From CAWBJO01 sp963789175 (GTDB taxonomy: Bacteria; Pseudomonadota; Alphaproteobacteria; Rhizobiales; Aestuariivirgaceae), in contig CAWBJO010000009.1 in the NCBI GenBank assembly GCA_963789175.1, forward strand, positions 558,001-622,000: 64,000 nucleotides of DNA. The letters run 5' to 3'. The notes under the pieces are model-generated. The model saw only the letters and a list, made by a program, of their open reading frames with translations, searched no databases and was not told where the DNA came from. Shown piece after piece: positions 9,413 through 17,899 of this stretch. Position 1 is the stretch's first letter; the number at the start of each line of letters is the position of its first letter. Made by a program: the position numbers and the translations under genes.

Positions 9413-9754
9413 TCAGCGCAGCGGCGTGGCGGCGATGGCGTCGGCCAGACGCTCGAGATAGAGGGCGCCCTTGACGGTCCGCTGCACGAGCACGTTGCGG
9501 CGGTCGCGATCATCGCGCCGCCTGCTTAATAGTTCGTACCTCCCCATCGCATCAAGGGCCCGGGTGATGACGGGCTTCGTCACGGCGAGCTTGCGGGCGA
9601 GGTCGCGGACGGTATGCGGCGGCGCCTCGAGATAAATGGTGAGGAGGATGCTCATCTGGCGCGGCGACAGGTCGGGCGCCATCTCGCGGACGAGATGGAG
9701 GTTGACGTCGTGCCACAGCTTGAGGGCCTCTCCCGTCGAGACATTGCGGACCAT
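9413..9754 (-). CDS. MarR-like winged-helix transcriptional regulator
   Basis: A short DNA-binding protein of 113 aa. The winged helix-turn-helix covers about residues 30-85: SPRQMSILLTIYLEAPPHTV then DLARKLAVTKPVITRALDAM (recognition helix) and a wing with RDDRDRRNVLVQRT. It lacks the long dimerisation helices of full MarR proteins, so it is close to the minimal wHTH size. It is the first gene of a two-gene unit with the NlpC/P60 peptidase. Ligand and targets cannot be read from the sequence; autoregulation of this unit is a guess. Confidence 0.75.
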   Translation of the reverse strand: MVRNVSTGEALKLWHDVNLHLVREMAPDLSPRQMSILLTIYLEAPPHTVRDLARKLAVTKPVITRALDAMGRYELLSRRRDDRDRRNVLVQRTVKGALYLERLADAIAATPLR

Positions 9755-9837
9755 TCGTTCCGTCCCCGGTTTTCGCGAGATCGTTTCGGATCCGTTTCAT
9801 TCTGCCGCGCGAATGGGGCGCCGGCAAGGCTTGCCGT

Positions 9838-11217
9838 TCAGCGCAAGTCCCGGATCAGGGCGAAAAGCGCCCGGATGCCCTGCGCTTCGCCGCCGAAGGG
9901 ACGGCCGGGTTTCGGCACCGGCGTCCAGGCATAGACGTCGAAATGCGCGTAGGTCTTCGCCTTGGCTACGAAGCGGGCCAGGAACAAGGCGGCGGTGATC
10001 GATCCGGCGAACGGGCTCTCGGCGGCGTTGTTGATGTCGGCGATACGCGAGTCGAGAAGCTTCTCGTAGGGCCGCCAGAGCGGCAGGCGCCACACGGGGT
10101 CGCGTTCGGTTTCGGCATGGCGGGCAAGGCGCGCCGCGAAGTCGTCATCGGTCGTGAAAAAGGCCGGAAGATCGGGCCCGAGCGCGACACGCGCCGCACC
10201 GGTGAGCGTCGCCATGTCGATCAGAAGGTCGGGCGCCTCGGCATCGGCCAGCGCCAGTGCGTCGGCCAGCACGAGGCGGCCTTCGGCGTCGGTGTTGCCG
10301 ATCTCGACCGTAAGGCCGGCGCGGCTACGGAACACGTCGCCGGGACGGAAGGCGGTGCCCGACACGGCGTTCTCGACGGCGGGGATGAGAACGCGCAGGC
10401 GAAGCTTGAGGCGCGCATCCATGATCATGCGGGCGAGCGCCAGGACGTTGGCGGCACCGCCCATGTCCTTCTTCATGATCAGCATCGCCGCCGACGGCTT
10501 GAGGTCGAGACCGCCGGTATCGAAACACACGCCCTTGCCGACCAGCGTCACGCGCGGCCCGGTTCGGCCCCAGGAGAAATCGATGAGCCGCGGCGGGCGC
10601 GGCGAGGAGCTGCCGACGCCGGCGATCATCGGGAAGCCGCGGGCGAGAGCCTCACCCGAAACGCTTCGAAAGCGCGCCTTGTACGTGCGGGCCAGGGCGC
10701 GCGCCGCACGTTCAAGCTCCTCGGGGCCGAGATCGGCGGCGGGGGTATTGATGAGGTCGCGGGCGAGCCGGACGGACTCGGCTTCGGACAGCACCGCCCG
10801 TCGGTCGACCCCGCGCGGGACGACGAGCGACGCCTGCGCAGCGGGTGCGGAGCGGTAGCGATCGAACTCGTAGGCCTCGAGCAGCCAGGCGAGGGCGGCG
10901 AGGCGCTCGTCGCCGACGTCGCCGGCCAGACGATATGCGCCGGGCGCGAGCAGCCGCACGAGCCGGCTCGGCGAGAAAGGATCGATCCGTGCCGCCTCGC
11001 CCATGCCGAACAGCACGCGTTTGAGCTCGCCCGCCGCATCGAAGAGGAGCGCCAGCTTTCCCGTTTCGCCGTCGAACTTCTGCGCCGCCGCCGCGGCGCG
11101 CTCCGGAGCCTCGAGGGCGGCGGCGAACTCCGACCAGCCGTCGCGGCTCAGGCAGCGGATCTCGATTGCGGACTTCGCGCCGTCGGGAGGCAGAAGGAGA
11201 CTGTCGAACGAGGGCAT
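9838..11217 (-). CDS. M17 family leucyl aminopeptidase
   Basis: Cytosolic metallo-aminopeptidase of 459 aa that removes N-terminal residues from peptides using two metal ions. The C-terminal catalytic domain has the diagnostic GKGVCFDTGGLDLKPS near residue 225 (metal and lysine ligands), MKKDMGGAA just after it and NTDAEGRLVLADAL near 306. The N-terminal regulatory domain is of the short alphaproteobacterial type. I chose the ATG at 11217 (MPSFDSLLLPPDGA). The frame stays open upstream to 11358, but that extension overlaps the divergent lipoprotein gene and its promoter and has no family resemblance. Confidence 0.9.
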   Translation of the reverse strand: MPSFDSLLLPPDGAKSAIEIRCLSRDGWSEFAAALEAPERAAAAAQKFDGETGKLALLFDAAGELKRVLFGMGEAARIDPFSPSRLVRLLAPGAYRLAGDVGDERLAALAWLLEAYEFDRYRSAPAAQASLVVPRGVDRRAVLSEAESVRLARDLINTPAADLGPEELERAARALARTYKARFRSVSGEALARGFPMIAGVGSSSPRPPRLIDFSWGRTGPRVTLVGKGVCFDTGGLDLKPSAAMLIMKKDMGGAANVLALARMIMDARLKLRLRVLIPAVENAVSGTAFRPGDVFRSRAGLTVEIGNTDAEGRLVLADALALADAEAPDLLIDMATLTGAARVALGPDLPAFFTTDDDFAARLARHAETERDPVWRLPLWRPYEKLLDSRIADINNAAESPFAGSITAALFLARFVAKAKTYAHFDVYAWTPVPKPGRPFGGEAQGIRALFALIRDLR

Positions 11218-11277
11218 GGACGTTCCCAGGAGATGAGCGGCGCGGACCATAACACGGCGGCGGCACGCGGCAATTAT

Positions 11278-11294
11278 GGTTAATCGTTTATAGA
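11278..11294 (+). promoter_or_regulatory. Putative promoter/CtrA-like half-site of the TPR lipoprotein gene
   Basis: GGTTAATCGTTT at 11278-11289 runs directly into TATAGA (11289-11294), which would suit a -10 element about 60 bases before the ATG at 11357. ATGGTTAA (11276-11283) read backwards gives TTAACCAT, resembling a CtrA half-site. The same 12 bases occur upstream of cpaB. No classical -35 is seen, which fits an activated promoter. This is motif reading only. Confidence 0.3.
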
Positions 11295-11356
11295 TACATC
11301 TTGGCGATGATGCCCGTTCTGGCGCCCGACCAGGGCGCAGGTTTGGGGGGTTCCAC

Positions 11357-12178
11357 ATGGCGTTTCCGTCATCGCTTCTTTCGTCCCGTCGCGTCCGCTC
11401 GCTTCACGGCCCCGCGCTCGCAGTGCTCATGGCGTTCGCCGTCGCAGGTTGCCAGACGAGTTCCGAGGGATCCTCATCCCTCCTCACCGGCAGCACCGGA
11501 ACCGTTTCGCTGAAAACCGCCGCCCTTGCCGCCCAGAAGTACGAGCAGAATCCGTCAGACACCAAGGCCGGCCTGCACTACGTGCGCCTCCTCAAGGAGA
11601 TGGGGCAGACCGACAAGGCGCTGAACGTCCTTGCCGAGATCGCCAAGAACAATCCGCAGGACGTCGGCCTCACGACCCTCTACGGCAAAGAACTCGCCGA
11701 AGCCGGGCGGGGCGAGGATGCCTCGCAGGTTCTCAATGCCATCGTCCAGACCGGCAAGGCCGACTGGAAGATCTATTCGGCCCTCGGCTCCGCCTACGAC
11801 CAGCAGGGCGCCTTCGCGGAGGCGCGCGAAGCCTACAAGTCGGCGCTGACGATGAAGCCCGGCGAGGTCGGCATCATGAACAACATGGGCATGTCGTATG
11901 CGCTGGAGGGCAACCTGAAGGAAGCCGAGGCGGTGCTGAGGCAGGCCATGGCGCTGCCGGGCGCCGGCAAGGTGCCGCGGGTGCGCCAGAACCTGGCTTT
12001 GGTCGTCGGCCTGCAGGGCCGCTTCGACGAGGCGCGGGAGATCGCCAGCAAGGATCTGCCGCCCGGCCAGGTCGAGGCCAACATGGCGGTGCTGCAAAAC
12101 ATGCTGCAGCAGCCCAACACCTGGCAGCAGCTGAAGGGCGGCAAGGCTCCGGCCGCCAAAACGGCGAGCAACGGCTGA
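11357..12178 (+). CDS. tadD: TPR-repeat lipoprotein, TadD-like pilus assembly protein
   Basis: A 273-aa lipoprotein: after a basic start a hydrophobic signal leads to the lipobox AVAGC, with lipidated Cys32. The rest is tetratricopeptide repeats (about residues 50-220), for example WKIYSALGSAYDQQGAFAEAREAYKSAL and its successor around NNMGMSYALEGNLKEAEAVL. TPR lipoproteins named TadD are needed for secretin assembly in Tad pilus systems. This gene lies next to the tad operon but points toward it, and it has its own terminator. Role assigned from architecture and context; a general outer-membrane TPR scaffold is the alternative. Confidence 0.75.
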   Translation: MAFPSSLLSSRRVRSLHGPALAVLMAFAVAGCQTSSEGSSSLLTGSTGTVSLKTAALAAQKYEQNPSDTKAGLHYVRLLKEMGQTDKALNVLAEIAKNNPQDVGLTTLYGKELAEAGRGEDASQVLNAIVQTGKADWKIYSALGSAYDQQGAFAEAREAYKSALTMKPGEVGIMNNMGMSYALEGNLKEAEAVLRQAMALPGAGKVPRVRQNLALVVGLQGRFDEAREIASKDLPPGQVEANMAVLQNMLQQPNTWQQLKGGKAPAAKTASNG

Positions 12179-12210
12179 GCATCGCTCAAGGCCACTCTCT
12201 CAAATCCAAA

Positions 12211-12240
12211 CGGCGGGCATCCAGGTGCCCGCCGTTTTCT
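12211..12240 (+). terminator. Rho-independent terminator of the TPR lipoprotein gene
   Basis: Perfect 9-bp stem (CGGCGGGCA at 12211-12219 with TGCCCGCCG at 12226-12234), 6-base loop, then TTTTCT. It begins 33 bases after the stop codon. Confidence 0.85.
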
Positions 12241-12323
12241 TTGAGGCGCACGCATGCGTGCGGGCACGTGCGGACCGATGCGCGACGAGCCGCGTGCGGA
12301 CGAGACTTGCACGCGCAAACGTT

Positions 12324-12357
12324 CGAAGGGCCGCGTCTTGCCTTACGCGGCCCTTCG
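12324..12357 (-). terminator. Hairpin at the 3' end of the tad operon
   Basis: Perfect 13-bp inverted repeat (12324-12336 with 12345-12357) around an 8-base loop, 30 bases beyond the tadC stop. The U-tract on the minus strand is poor (AACGTTTG), so it may terminate weakly or protect the mRNA end. Confidence 0.55.
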
Positions 12358-12386
12358 CTTGGTACCGGGAGACAACCGCTTCCCTG

Positions 12387-13358
12387 CTAGTTCCGGACGT
12401 CCAGGACCAGGATGACGGAGGGACCGAGGATGACGATGAAGATGACCGGCAGGAAGAACATGATCATGGGCACGGTCAACTTGGGCGGCAGGGCGGCGGC
12501 CTTGCGCTCGGCCTCCTGCATGCGTGCGTCGCGGTTTTCCTGGGCGAGGACGCGCAGCGCCGTGCCGAGCGGCGTGCCGTAGCGTTCGGACTGGATGAGG
12601 CTGGTGACGACGGACTTGACGGTGGAGAGCCCGGTGCGCTTGCCGAGGTTCTCGTAGGCCTTGCGGCGTTCCGGCAGATAGGAGAGTTCGGCGTGGGTGA
12701 GCGTCAGCTCCTCGGCCAGCGGCACCGACTGGGTGCCGATCTCGCGCGACACGCGCTGGAGGGCGGGCTCGATGGCCATACCGGATTCGACGCAGATCAG
12801 GAGAAGGTCGAGGGCATCCGACCAAGCGCGCTGGATCGACAGCTGGCGCCGCTGGATCAGGTTCCGCAACATGATGCCGGGCATCATCATGCCGCCGACG
12901 AAACCGAAGGCGGTCGAGACCAGGCGCATCTGCGGAGGAACGCGGTCGGCAAAGACGGTCGAGGTGTAGACGAAGACGATCGTCGCGAGGATGATGGGCG
13001 CCACGAGGCGGAGCGACAGAAAGATCAGGAGATGGCGTTCGGCGCGGTACCCCGCCTGGCGCAGCCTCTCACGCGAGGCCTCGGCCTCGAAGACCTTGCG
13101 GAGGTTCAGGGCCTCGACGATCTGGCCCAGGTTGCCGCGGCGCACCTCGCGCAGCCGCGATCCGTCGCCGGACAGGTTCGCCTTGTGGGCGGCGCGCAGG
13201 CGGTCGCGCTCGCTCGACACCTGCTTCATGCGGCCGCGCAGCTTGTCGCCTTCGAGCATCGGAGCGGCGACCGTCAGGATTGTCGCGAAGACCGACAGGG
13301 CGATCAGCATCATGATCGCGCGCTCGGGCTGAATCAGGGAATCGAAGATCTCGAACAT
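12387..13358 (-). CDS. tadC: Tad pilus inner-membrane platform protein TadC
   Basis: Type II secretion F-domain protein of 323 aa, one of the two platform subunits on which the CpaF ATPase acts. It has an N-terminal helix (residues about 14-33), a cytoplasmic segment, two helices around 110-165, the GspF core containing ALDLLLICVESGMAIEPALQRVS, and a C-terminal helix ending LGPSVILVLDVRN. It is the last gene of the operon, 15 bases after tadB. Together with TadB it replaces the single GspF/PilC of other type IV pilus systems. Confidence 0.92.
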   Translation of the reverse strand: MFEIFDSLIQPERAIMMLIALSVFATILTVAAPMLEGDKLRGRMKQVSSERDRLRAAHKANLSGDGSRLREVRRGNLGQIVEALNLRKVFEAEASRERLRQAGYRAERHLLIFLSLRLVAPIILATIVFVYTSTVFADRVPPQMRLVSTAFGFVGGMMMPGIMLRNLIQRRQLSIQRAWSDALDLLLICVESGMAIEPALQRVSREIGTQSVPLAEELTLTHAELSYLPERRKAYENLGKRTGLSTVKSVVTSLIQSERYGTPLGTALRVLAQENRDARMQEAERKAAALPPKLTVPMIMFFLPVIFIVILGPSVILVLDVRN

Positions 13359-13373
13359 TTGCCGGTCCCGGAG

Positions 13374-14381
13374 CTAGATATCGAAGTTGATCATCTTGCG
13401 CATGACGAGGATGCCGGTGAGCATCCAGATGCCCGAACCGACGAGCATGATGTTGCCCATGCGCGTCTCCCACAGCGGCGTAAGGTAGCCGGGATTGAGC
13501 ACGCTCAGAGCGCCGATGATGCAGAACGGCAGAGCACCGATGATGGCGGCGGAGGACTTCGCCTCCTGGCTGACGGCACGGATCTTGGCCTTCATCTTCT
13601 TGCGGTCGCGCAGGACCTTGGACAGGTTGGCCAGCGCCTCGGCGAGATTGCCACCGGTCTTCGACTGAATGGCCATGACGATGGCCAGGAAGTTCACTTC
13701 GGGCACCGGCATGTGGTCGTACATGCGCTCGAGACCCTGGTCGATGGTGATGCCGATGCGCTGTCCTTCGACGACCTCGAGGAACTCCGGGCCGACGGGC
13801 TCTCCGGTCTCGGCGGCGATCACCTTCATCGCGTCGCTCACCGGCAAACCGGCCTTGAGGCTGCGCACCATGACGTCGATCGCATCGGCGAAATCGTTGA
13901 GGAAGACCTGCTGGCGGCGCCGGCGCAGGAAGGCGAGCAGCCAGCGGGGAATACCGAGCGCGCAGACGAGGCCGGCGCCGACGTTCACGTACCAGGGGAA
14001 GGCGAAGACCATGAGCACGAAGGCGACGGCGAGGCCGAGACCCACCGACAGCAACCAGTAGACGCGGGGCGACAGGCTGAGGCCGGCCTGTTCGATCAGG
14101 GCCCGGATGGTCAGCTTCTTCTTGCGGCTTTTGGCCTCCTGCTCGATCTGCTTCAGGCTTTCCTGGAGCTGCTTGCGGCGCGTGTCCTTGGCGTCTTCGG
14201 TGAAGAAGCGCTGGGTGAAGCTCTGGCGGCTCGCCGCCTTGGCCTTGTCGGCAACGGCCTCGACCCGCCTCTCAGCGGAGGCGTTGCCGAATATGTAGGG
14301 ATAGAACAGCGCAAGGATGGCGGCGAGGACGGCGACCGCCACCATCGCAACGACCAACAACTGGCTCAGGCCCTCGCCCAT
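13374..14381 (-). CDS. tadB: Tad pilus inner-membrane platform protein TadB
   Basis: Type II secretion F-domain protein of 335 aa and partner of TadC. It starts with a membrane helix (LLVVAMVAVAVLAAILALF), then a basic cytoplasmic linker, two adjacent helices at about 98-135, the GspF core (FADAIDVMVRSLKAGLPVSDAM and AIVMAIQSKTGGNLAEALANLS), and two C-terminal helices. The core features are intact. It lies 25 bases after cpaF and 15 before tadC in the same operon. Confidence 0.92.
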   Translation of the reverse strand: MGEGLSQLLVVAMVAVAVLAAILALFYPYIFGNASAERRVEAVADKAKAASRQSFTQRFFTEDAKDTRRKQLQESLKQIEQEAKSRKKKLTIRALIEQAGLSLSPRVYWLLSVGLGLAVAFVLMVFAFPWYVNVGAGLVCALGIPRWLLAFLRRRRQQVFLNDFADAIDVMVRSLKAGLPVSDAMKVIAAETGEPVGPEFLEVVEGQRIGITIDQGLERMYDHMPVPEVNFLAIVMAIQSKTGGNLAEALANLSKVLRDRKKMKAKIRAVSQEAKSSAAIIGALPFCIIGALSVLNPGYLTPLWETRMGNIMLVGSGIWMLTGILVMRKMINFDI

Positions 14382-14406
14382 CGTCTCTCCTCACTCACTG
14401 GCGCAG

Positions 14407-15891
14407 TCATTCCTGCTCGTTTCGCATTTCCGCCTGCTCGAGAGCATCGGCAAGGCGGCGCTCCTCGCCGTAGTAGCGGGCGCGATCCCAGAAATGCGGC
14501 CGCGCGATGCCTGTCGAGCGGTGGCGGCCGAGGATCTTGCCCTGGGCGTCCTCGCCCATGATCTCGTAGACGAACAGGTCCTGGGTGATGATGACGTCGC
14601 CTTCCATGCCGATCACCTCAGTGATGTGGGTGATACGGCGCGAACCGTCGCGCAGACGGGCGGCCTGGACGATGACGTCGATCGAGCCGACGATCATCTC
14701 CTTGATAGTCTTGGACGGCAGCGCGAAGCCGCCCATGGTGATCATGGATTCGAGACGCGACAGGGCTTCGCGCGGGCTGTTGGCGTGCAGCGTGCCCATG
14801 GAGCCGTCGTGGCCGGTGTTCATCGCCTGAAGCAGGTCGAAGGCCTCGGGACCGCGCACCTCACCGACGATGATCCGCTCGGGGCGCATGCGCAGGCAGT
14901 TCTTGACGAGGTCGCGCATGGTGATCTCGCCTTCGCCCTCGAGGTTGGGAGGACGCGTCTCGAGACGCACGACGTGCGGCTGCTGGAGCTGGAGCTCGGC
15001 GGCGTCTTCGCAGGTGATGATGCGCTCGTCGTGGTCGATATGGCCGGTGAGGCTGTTGAGGAGCGTGGTCTTGCCGGATCCGGTACCGCCGGAGATGAGG
15101 ACGTTGCAGCGGACGCGGCCGATGATGCCGAGGATGACGGAGCCCTCCGGCGTCACCGAGCTCAGGCGCACGAGGTCGGAGAGCTTGAGCCGGTCCTTCT
15201 TGAACTTACGGATGGTGAGGGCCGGTCCGTCGATGGCGAGCGGCGGGACGATGACGTTGACGCGCGAGCCGTCGGGAAGGCGGGCGTCGCATATGGGGCT
15301 CGCTTCGTCGACGCGGCGGCCGACCTGGCTGACGATGCGCTGGCAGATGTTGAGCAGCTGCGAGTTGTCGCGGAACCGGACGCCGGTCGGCTGGGTCTTG
15401 CCGCCGACTTCGATGAAGGTCATCGTCGATCCGTTGACCATGATGTCGGAGATCTCGTCGCGGGCGAGCAGCGGTTCGAGCGGGCCGTAGCCGAGGACGT
15501 CGTTGCAGATGTCCTCGAGCAGCTCCTCCTGCTCGGCGATCGACATCGCCACGTCCTTGAGCGTGATGATCTCGTTGACGATGTCGCGGATTTCGTCGCG
15601 CGACGTCTCGCGGTCGAGCTGGCTCAGCTGCGTCAGGTCGATGGCATCGATGAGCGCGTTGAAGATCGTGCTCTTGATGTCGTAGTAGTTGTCGGACCGC
15701 TTGGCGATCTTCGCCACGGCCGGCGCATGCGGCGCGGGAGCCGGGGGCTTGGTGCCCGACTGGCCGACGCCGAGGTTGGGCATCTGCCCGGGGGGCGCTC
15801 CGGCAGCGGCGGGCGACGCCGGCTGGAACGAGGGCGGCGGCGGAATGCGGCCCGGCGGCTGGGGCGGTGTCTCGGTACGCTTGCCGAACAT
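14407..15891 (-). CDS. cpaF: Tad pilus assembly ATPase CpaF/TadA
   Basis: Secretion ATPase of 494 aa that drives pilus assembly at the cytoplasmic face. The N-terminal 60 residues are Pro/Gly-rich and probably flexible. The core has Walker A GGTGSGKTTL at about 267-276, the Asp-box region near EDAAELQLQQPHVVRLETRPP, Walker B-like RIIVGEVRGPEAFD near 335 and a His box GHDGSMGTLHANSPREAL. Size and motif order match CpaF. The start codon follows the cpaE stop with no gap, so the two are translationally linked. Confidence 0.96.
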   Translation of the reverse strand: MFGKRTETPPQPPGRIPPPPSFQPASPAAAGAPPGQMPNLGVGQSGTKPPAPAPHAPAVAKIAKRSDNYYDIKSTIFNALIDAIDLTQLSQLDRETSRDEIRDIVNEIITLKDVAMSIAEQEELLEDICNDVLGYGPLEPLLARDEISDIMVNGSTMTFIEVGGKTQPTGVRFRDNSQLLNICQRIVSQVGRRVDEASPICDARLPDGSRVNVIVPPLAIDGPALTIRKFKKDRLKLSDLVRLSSVTPEGSVILGIIGRVRCNVLISGGTGSGKTTLLNSLTGHIDHDERIITCEDAAELQLQQPHVVRLETRPPNLEGEGEITMRDLVKNCLRMRPERIIVGEVRGPEAFDLLQAMNTGHDGSMGTLHANSPREALSRLESMITMGGFALPSKTIKEMIVGSIDVIVQAARLRDGSRRITHITEVIGMEGDVIITQDLFVYEIMGEDAQGKILGRHRSTGIARPHFWDRARYYGEERRLADALEQAEMRNEQE

Positions 15892-17148
15892 CTATTTCTT
15901 CCCGAGCATCTTGCCGGCGAAACCGCCCAAGGTGAACTTGGTGGCGCGGGTCGGCGGATCGCGGCCGGCCAGCAAGCGGGCCAGGGCGTCGATCGCCTCG
16001 GCGACCTTCGACTTCGGCGCCACCTCGGCGAGCATCTGGCCGTTGCTGGCAGCGGTTCCGAAGGCCTGGGGATCGTAGGGGATCACGGCGGTCGGCTCGG
16101 TGCCGAGCGCCTTGGCGAACTCGGCTACCGGGATCTCGGGCCGCTTGGCGACACCGACCTGGTTGATGATGATGCGCGGCGCATGGTCGTTGGGCCGGGA
16201 GGACCGGAGCAGGTCCATGATGTTCTTGGCGTTGCGCAGCGAGGCGAGATCGGGCGTCGCGGTGATCAGGACCTCGTCGGCATGGAGCAGCGTCGACTTG
16301 GTCCACGGCGCCCAGACATTGGGTACGTCGACGATCACGTAGGGAACGTTGTGCCGCACGACATCGAGGACGGCCTCGACGGCATGCACGTCGATGTGGA
16401 AGTCACGGTCGACGATGCCCGAGGTGGCAAGAAGGCTCAGCTTGTCGGTGCACTTGGTCAACAGGCGATCGAGGAGCGTCGCATCGACGCGCTCGGGCGA
16501 CGTCAGGGCTTCGGCAATGCCCATGCCGGCTTCCTGGTTGAAGTTCAGGCTGGCGGTGCCGAAGGCGAGGTCGAGATCGGTGATGATCGTATCGGTGGCA
16601 TAGGTGCGCGAGACGAGCCAGCCGACATTGTGAGCGATGGTGCTCGACCCGACGCCACCCTTGGCGCCGACGAAGGCAATGACGCGGCCGATCGGCTTGG
16701 CCTTGGGGTCGGCATAGAGATTGGCCACGGTCTCGATGACGTGCATCATGTTGACGGGCGCGACGAAGTATTCGCTGACGCCCTGGCGAATGAGCTCGCG
16801 GTAGAGGATGACGTCGTTGACGTGACCGACGACGATGACCTTGGTGGTCGGATCGACGACCTGGGCGAGCTGGCCGAGCTCGGTCAAAATCGTGTCGCGC
16901 TGCGAGTGCGATTCGACGATCAGAAGGTTCGGGCACAGGGCGCCGGAGTAGGTCTGGACGGCACCCAGGATGCCGCCGGTCTGCACGGTGATGTGAGCCC
17001 GGGTCATCCGGCGGTCGGTAGCCGCCTGCTGCATCGTCTTCATCGTCTGGTCGTTGTCGCAGAAGATGCCGATGTTGATGCGCGGCACGCTGGCGACGAC
17101 GTTCTCCGCCGCGGTCGTCGCGCCTTCTTTCACCAATGCTTGGGTCAT
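15892..17148 (-). CDS. cpaE: Pilus localisation ATPase CpaE/TadZ
   Basis: A 418-aa protein with an N-terminal receiver-like domain (about residues 20-140, containing PNLLIVES and VIVVGHVNDVILYRELIRQG) and a C-terminal MinD/ParA-type ATPase domain with the deviant Walker A GAKGGVGSST near 159-168. The family places the Tad machinery at the cell pole. The second domain keeps DLDLAFGTASLNF and DVPNVWAPWT, which correspond to Walker A' and B regions, although the latter reads DVPN rather than the usual D-x-P. It is preceded by cpaD and abuts cpaF. Confidence 0.93.
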   Translation of the reverse strand: MTQALVKEGATTAAENVVASVPRINIGIFCDNDQTMKTMQQAATDRRMTRAHITVQTGGILGAVQTYSGALCPNLLIVESHSQRDTILTELGQLAQVVDPTTKVIVVGHVNDVILYRELIRQGVSEYFVAPVNMMHVIETVANLYADPKAKPIGRVIAFVGAKGGVGSSTIAHNVGWLVSRTYATDTIITDLDLAFGTASLNFNQEAGMGIAEALTSPERVDATLLDRLLTKCTDKLSLLATSGIVDRDFHIDVHAVEAVLDVVRHNVPYVIVDVPNVWAPWTKSTLLHADEVLITATPDLASLRNAKNIMDLLRSSRPNDHAPRIIINQVGVAKRPEIPVAEFAKALGTEPTAVIPYDPQAFGTAASNGQMLAEVAPKSKVAEAIDALARLLAGRDPPTRATKFTLGGFAGKMLGKK

Positions 17149-17185
17149 GACTTGTTCTCTCGAATGAAACTTCTTCAGCTCAGTG

Positions 17186-17881
17186 CTACTTCGCGACCTC
17201 GGCGACGGCTGCGTCCTCGCTCGACGAAGATGTCGTCTCGGTGGACTTCGGCACCCGGTAGTCGACGAACACCTGGTAACGGCGCATCGGATCGGACGGC
17301 GTCATGGTGCGCGGCGTGTTGAAATCCTCGGGGTTGGCGACGACGGCCGCGATGTTGTGCTGCTGGGCGCAGCCGAAGTTCGGGGCCGGCGTGTTCTGCC
17401 CGGTCTTGGCGAGGTTCTCCGACCAGTCGCCGCATTCGGTTGTCACGGCCATCTTGCGCTGGAAGGTGACGATGACGGGAGCGCCGCGCGGCGCCTTGTA
17501 GCTCAGGTTGACGATGGCCTGCGGGGAGACGCCCTCCGAGACGAGGAGCTGCGTCACGCGCCCGGCGACCGCATCGGAAGCGATGCCGCTCTCGGGCCGC
17601 TGGACGATCATCTCGCCGGCGCCTCCGGCAACGGCCTGCTGGGCGAAGCGCCGGACCGCATCCTCCTGGCCGCCGCTCACCATGGGCCGGCGGGTCGAGA
17701 CCTCGAGCTTCATGGTGCCCTTGGCGACGTTGATCGGATACCTCTCCCAATGCAGCGCCGGCTGGTAGTTGTCGTCGATCTCGGCGCCGCCGGATCCGCA
17801 ACCCGTCAACCCCCACATCAGGGCGAGCGGCACGATGCCGACGACACGGATGGATTTCAGACTCATCTTGCGCAGTACCAT
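17186..17881 (-). CDS. cpaD: CpaD-type pilus assembly lipoprotein
   Basis: A 231-aa lipoprotein of the CpaD family, thought to help the CpaC secretin form in the outer membrane. The signal runs to a lipobox LTGC with lipidated Cys28. Conserved CpaD stretches include RRFAQQAVAGGAGEM, CGDWSENLAKTG and NFGCAQQHNIAAVVANPEDF, which hold three cysteines. I chose the ATG at 17881, preceded by GGAGGG at 5 bases, over an in-frame TTG at 17893. Eighteen bases separate it from cpaC. The C-terminal tail is Ser/Thr/Glu-rich. Confidence 0.9.
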   Translation of the reverse strand: MVLRKMSLKSIRVVGIVPLALMWGLTGCGSGGAEIDDNYQPALHWERYPINVAKGTMKLEVSTRRPMVSGGQEDAVRRFAQQAVAGGAGEMIVQRPESGIASDAVAGRVTQLLVSEGVSPQAIVNLSYKAPRGAPVIVTFQRKMAVTTECGDWSENLAKTGQNTPAPNFGCAQQHNIAAVVANPEDFNTPRTMTPSDPMRRYQVFVDYRVPKSTETTSSSSEDAAVAEVAK

Positions 17882-17899
17882 GGAACCCTCCAACCGTGC

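Noticed and set aside
9822..9836. CGGCAAGGCTTGCCG palindrome next to the aminopeptidase stop
   Set aside because: Too little loop for a strong hairpin and no T-run; could be chance in GC-rich DNA.
12225..14561. A 778-codon open frame antisense to tadB and tadC
   Set aside because: Asp/Glu/Gly/His-rich shadow frame; TadB and TadC are well supported on the minus strand.
14317..17322. A 1001-codon open frame antisense to cpaE and cpaF
   Set aside because: Composition is a mirror of the coding strand and it has no motif; cpaE and cpaF are complete on the other strand.
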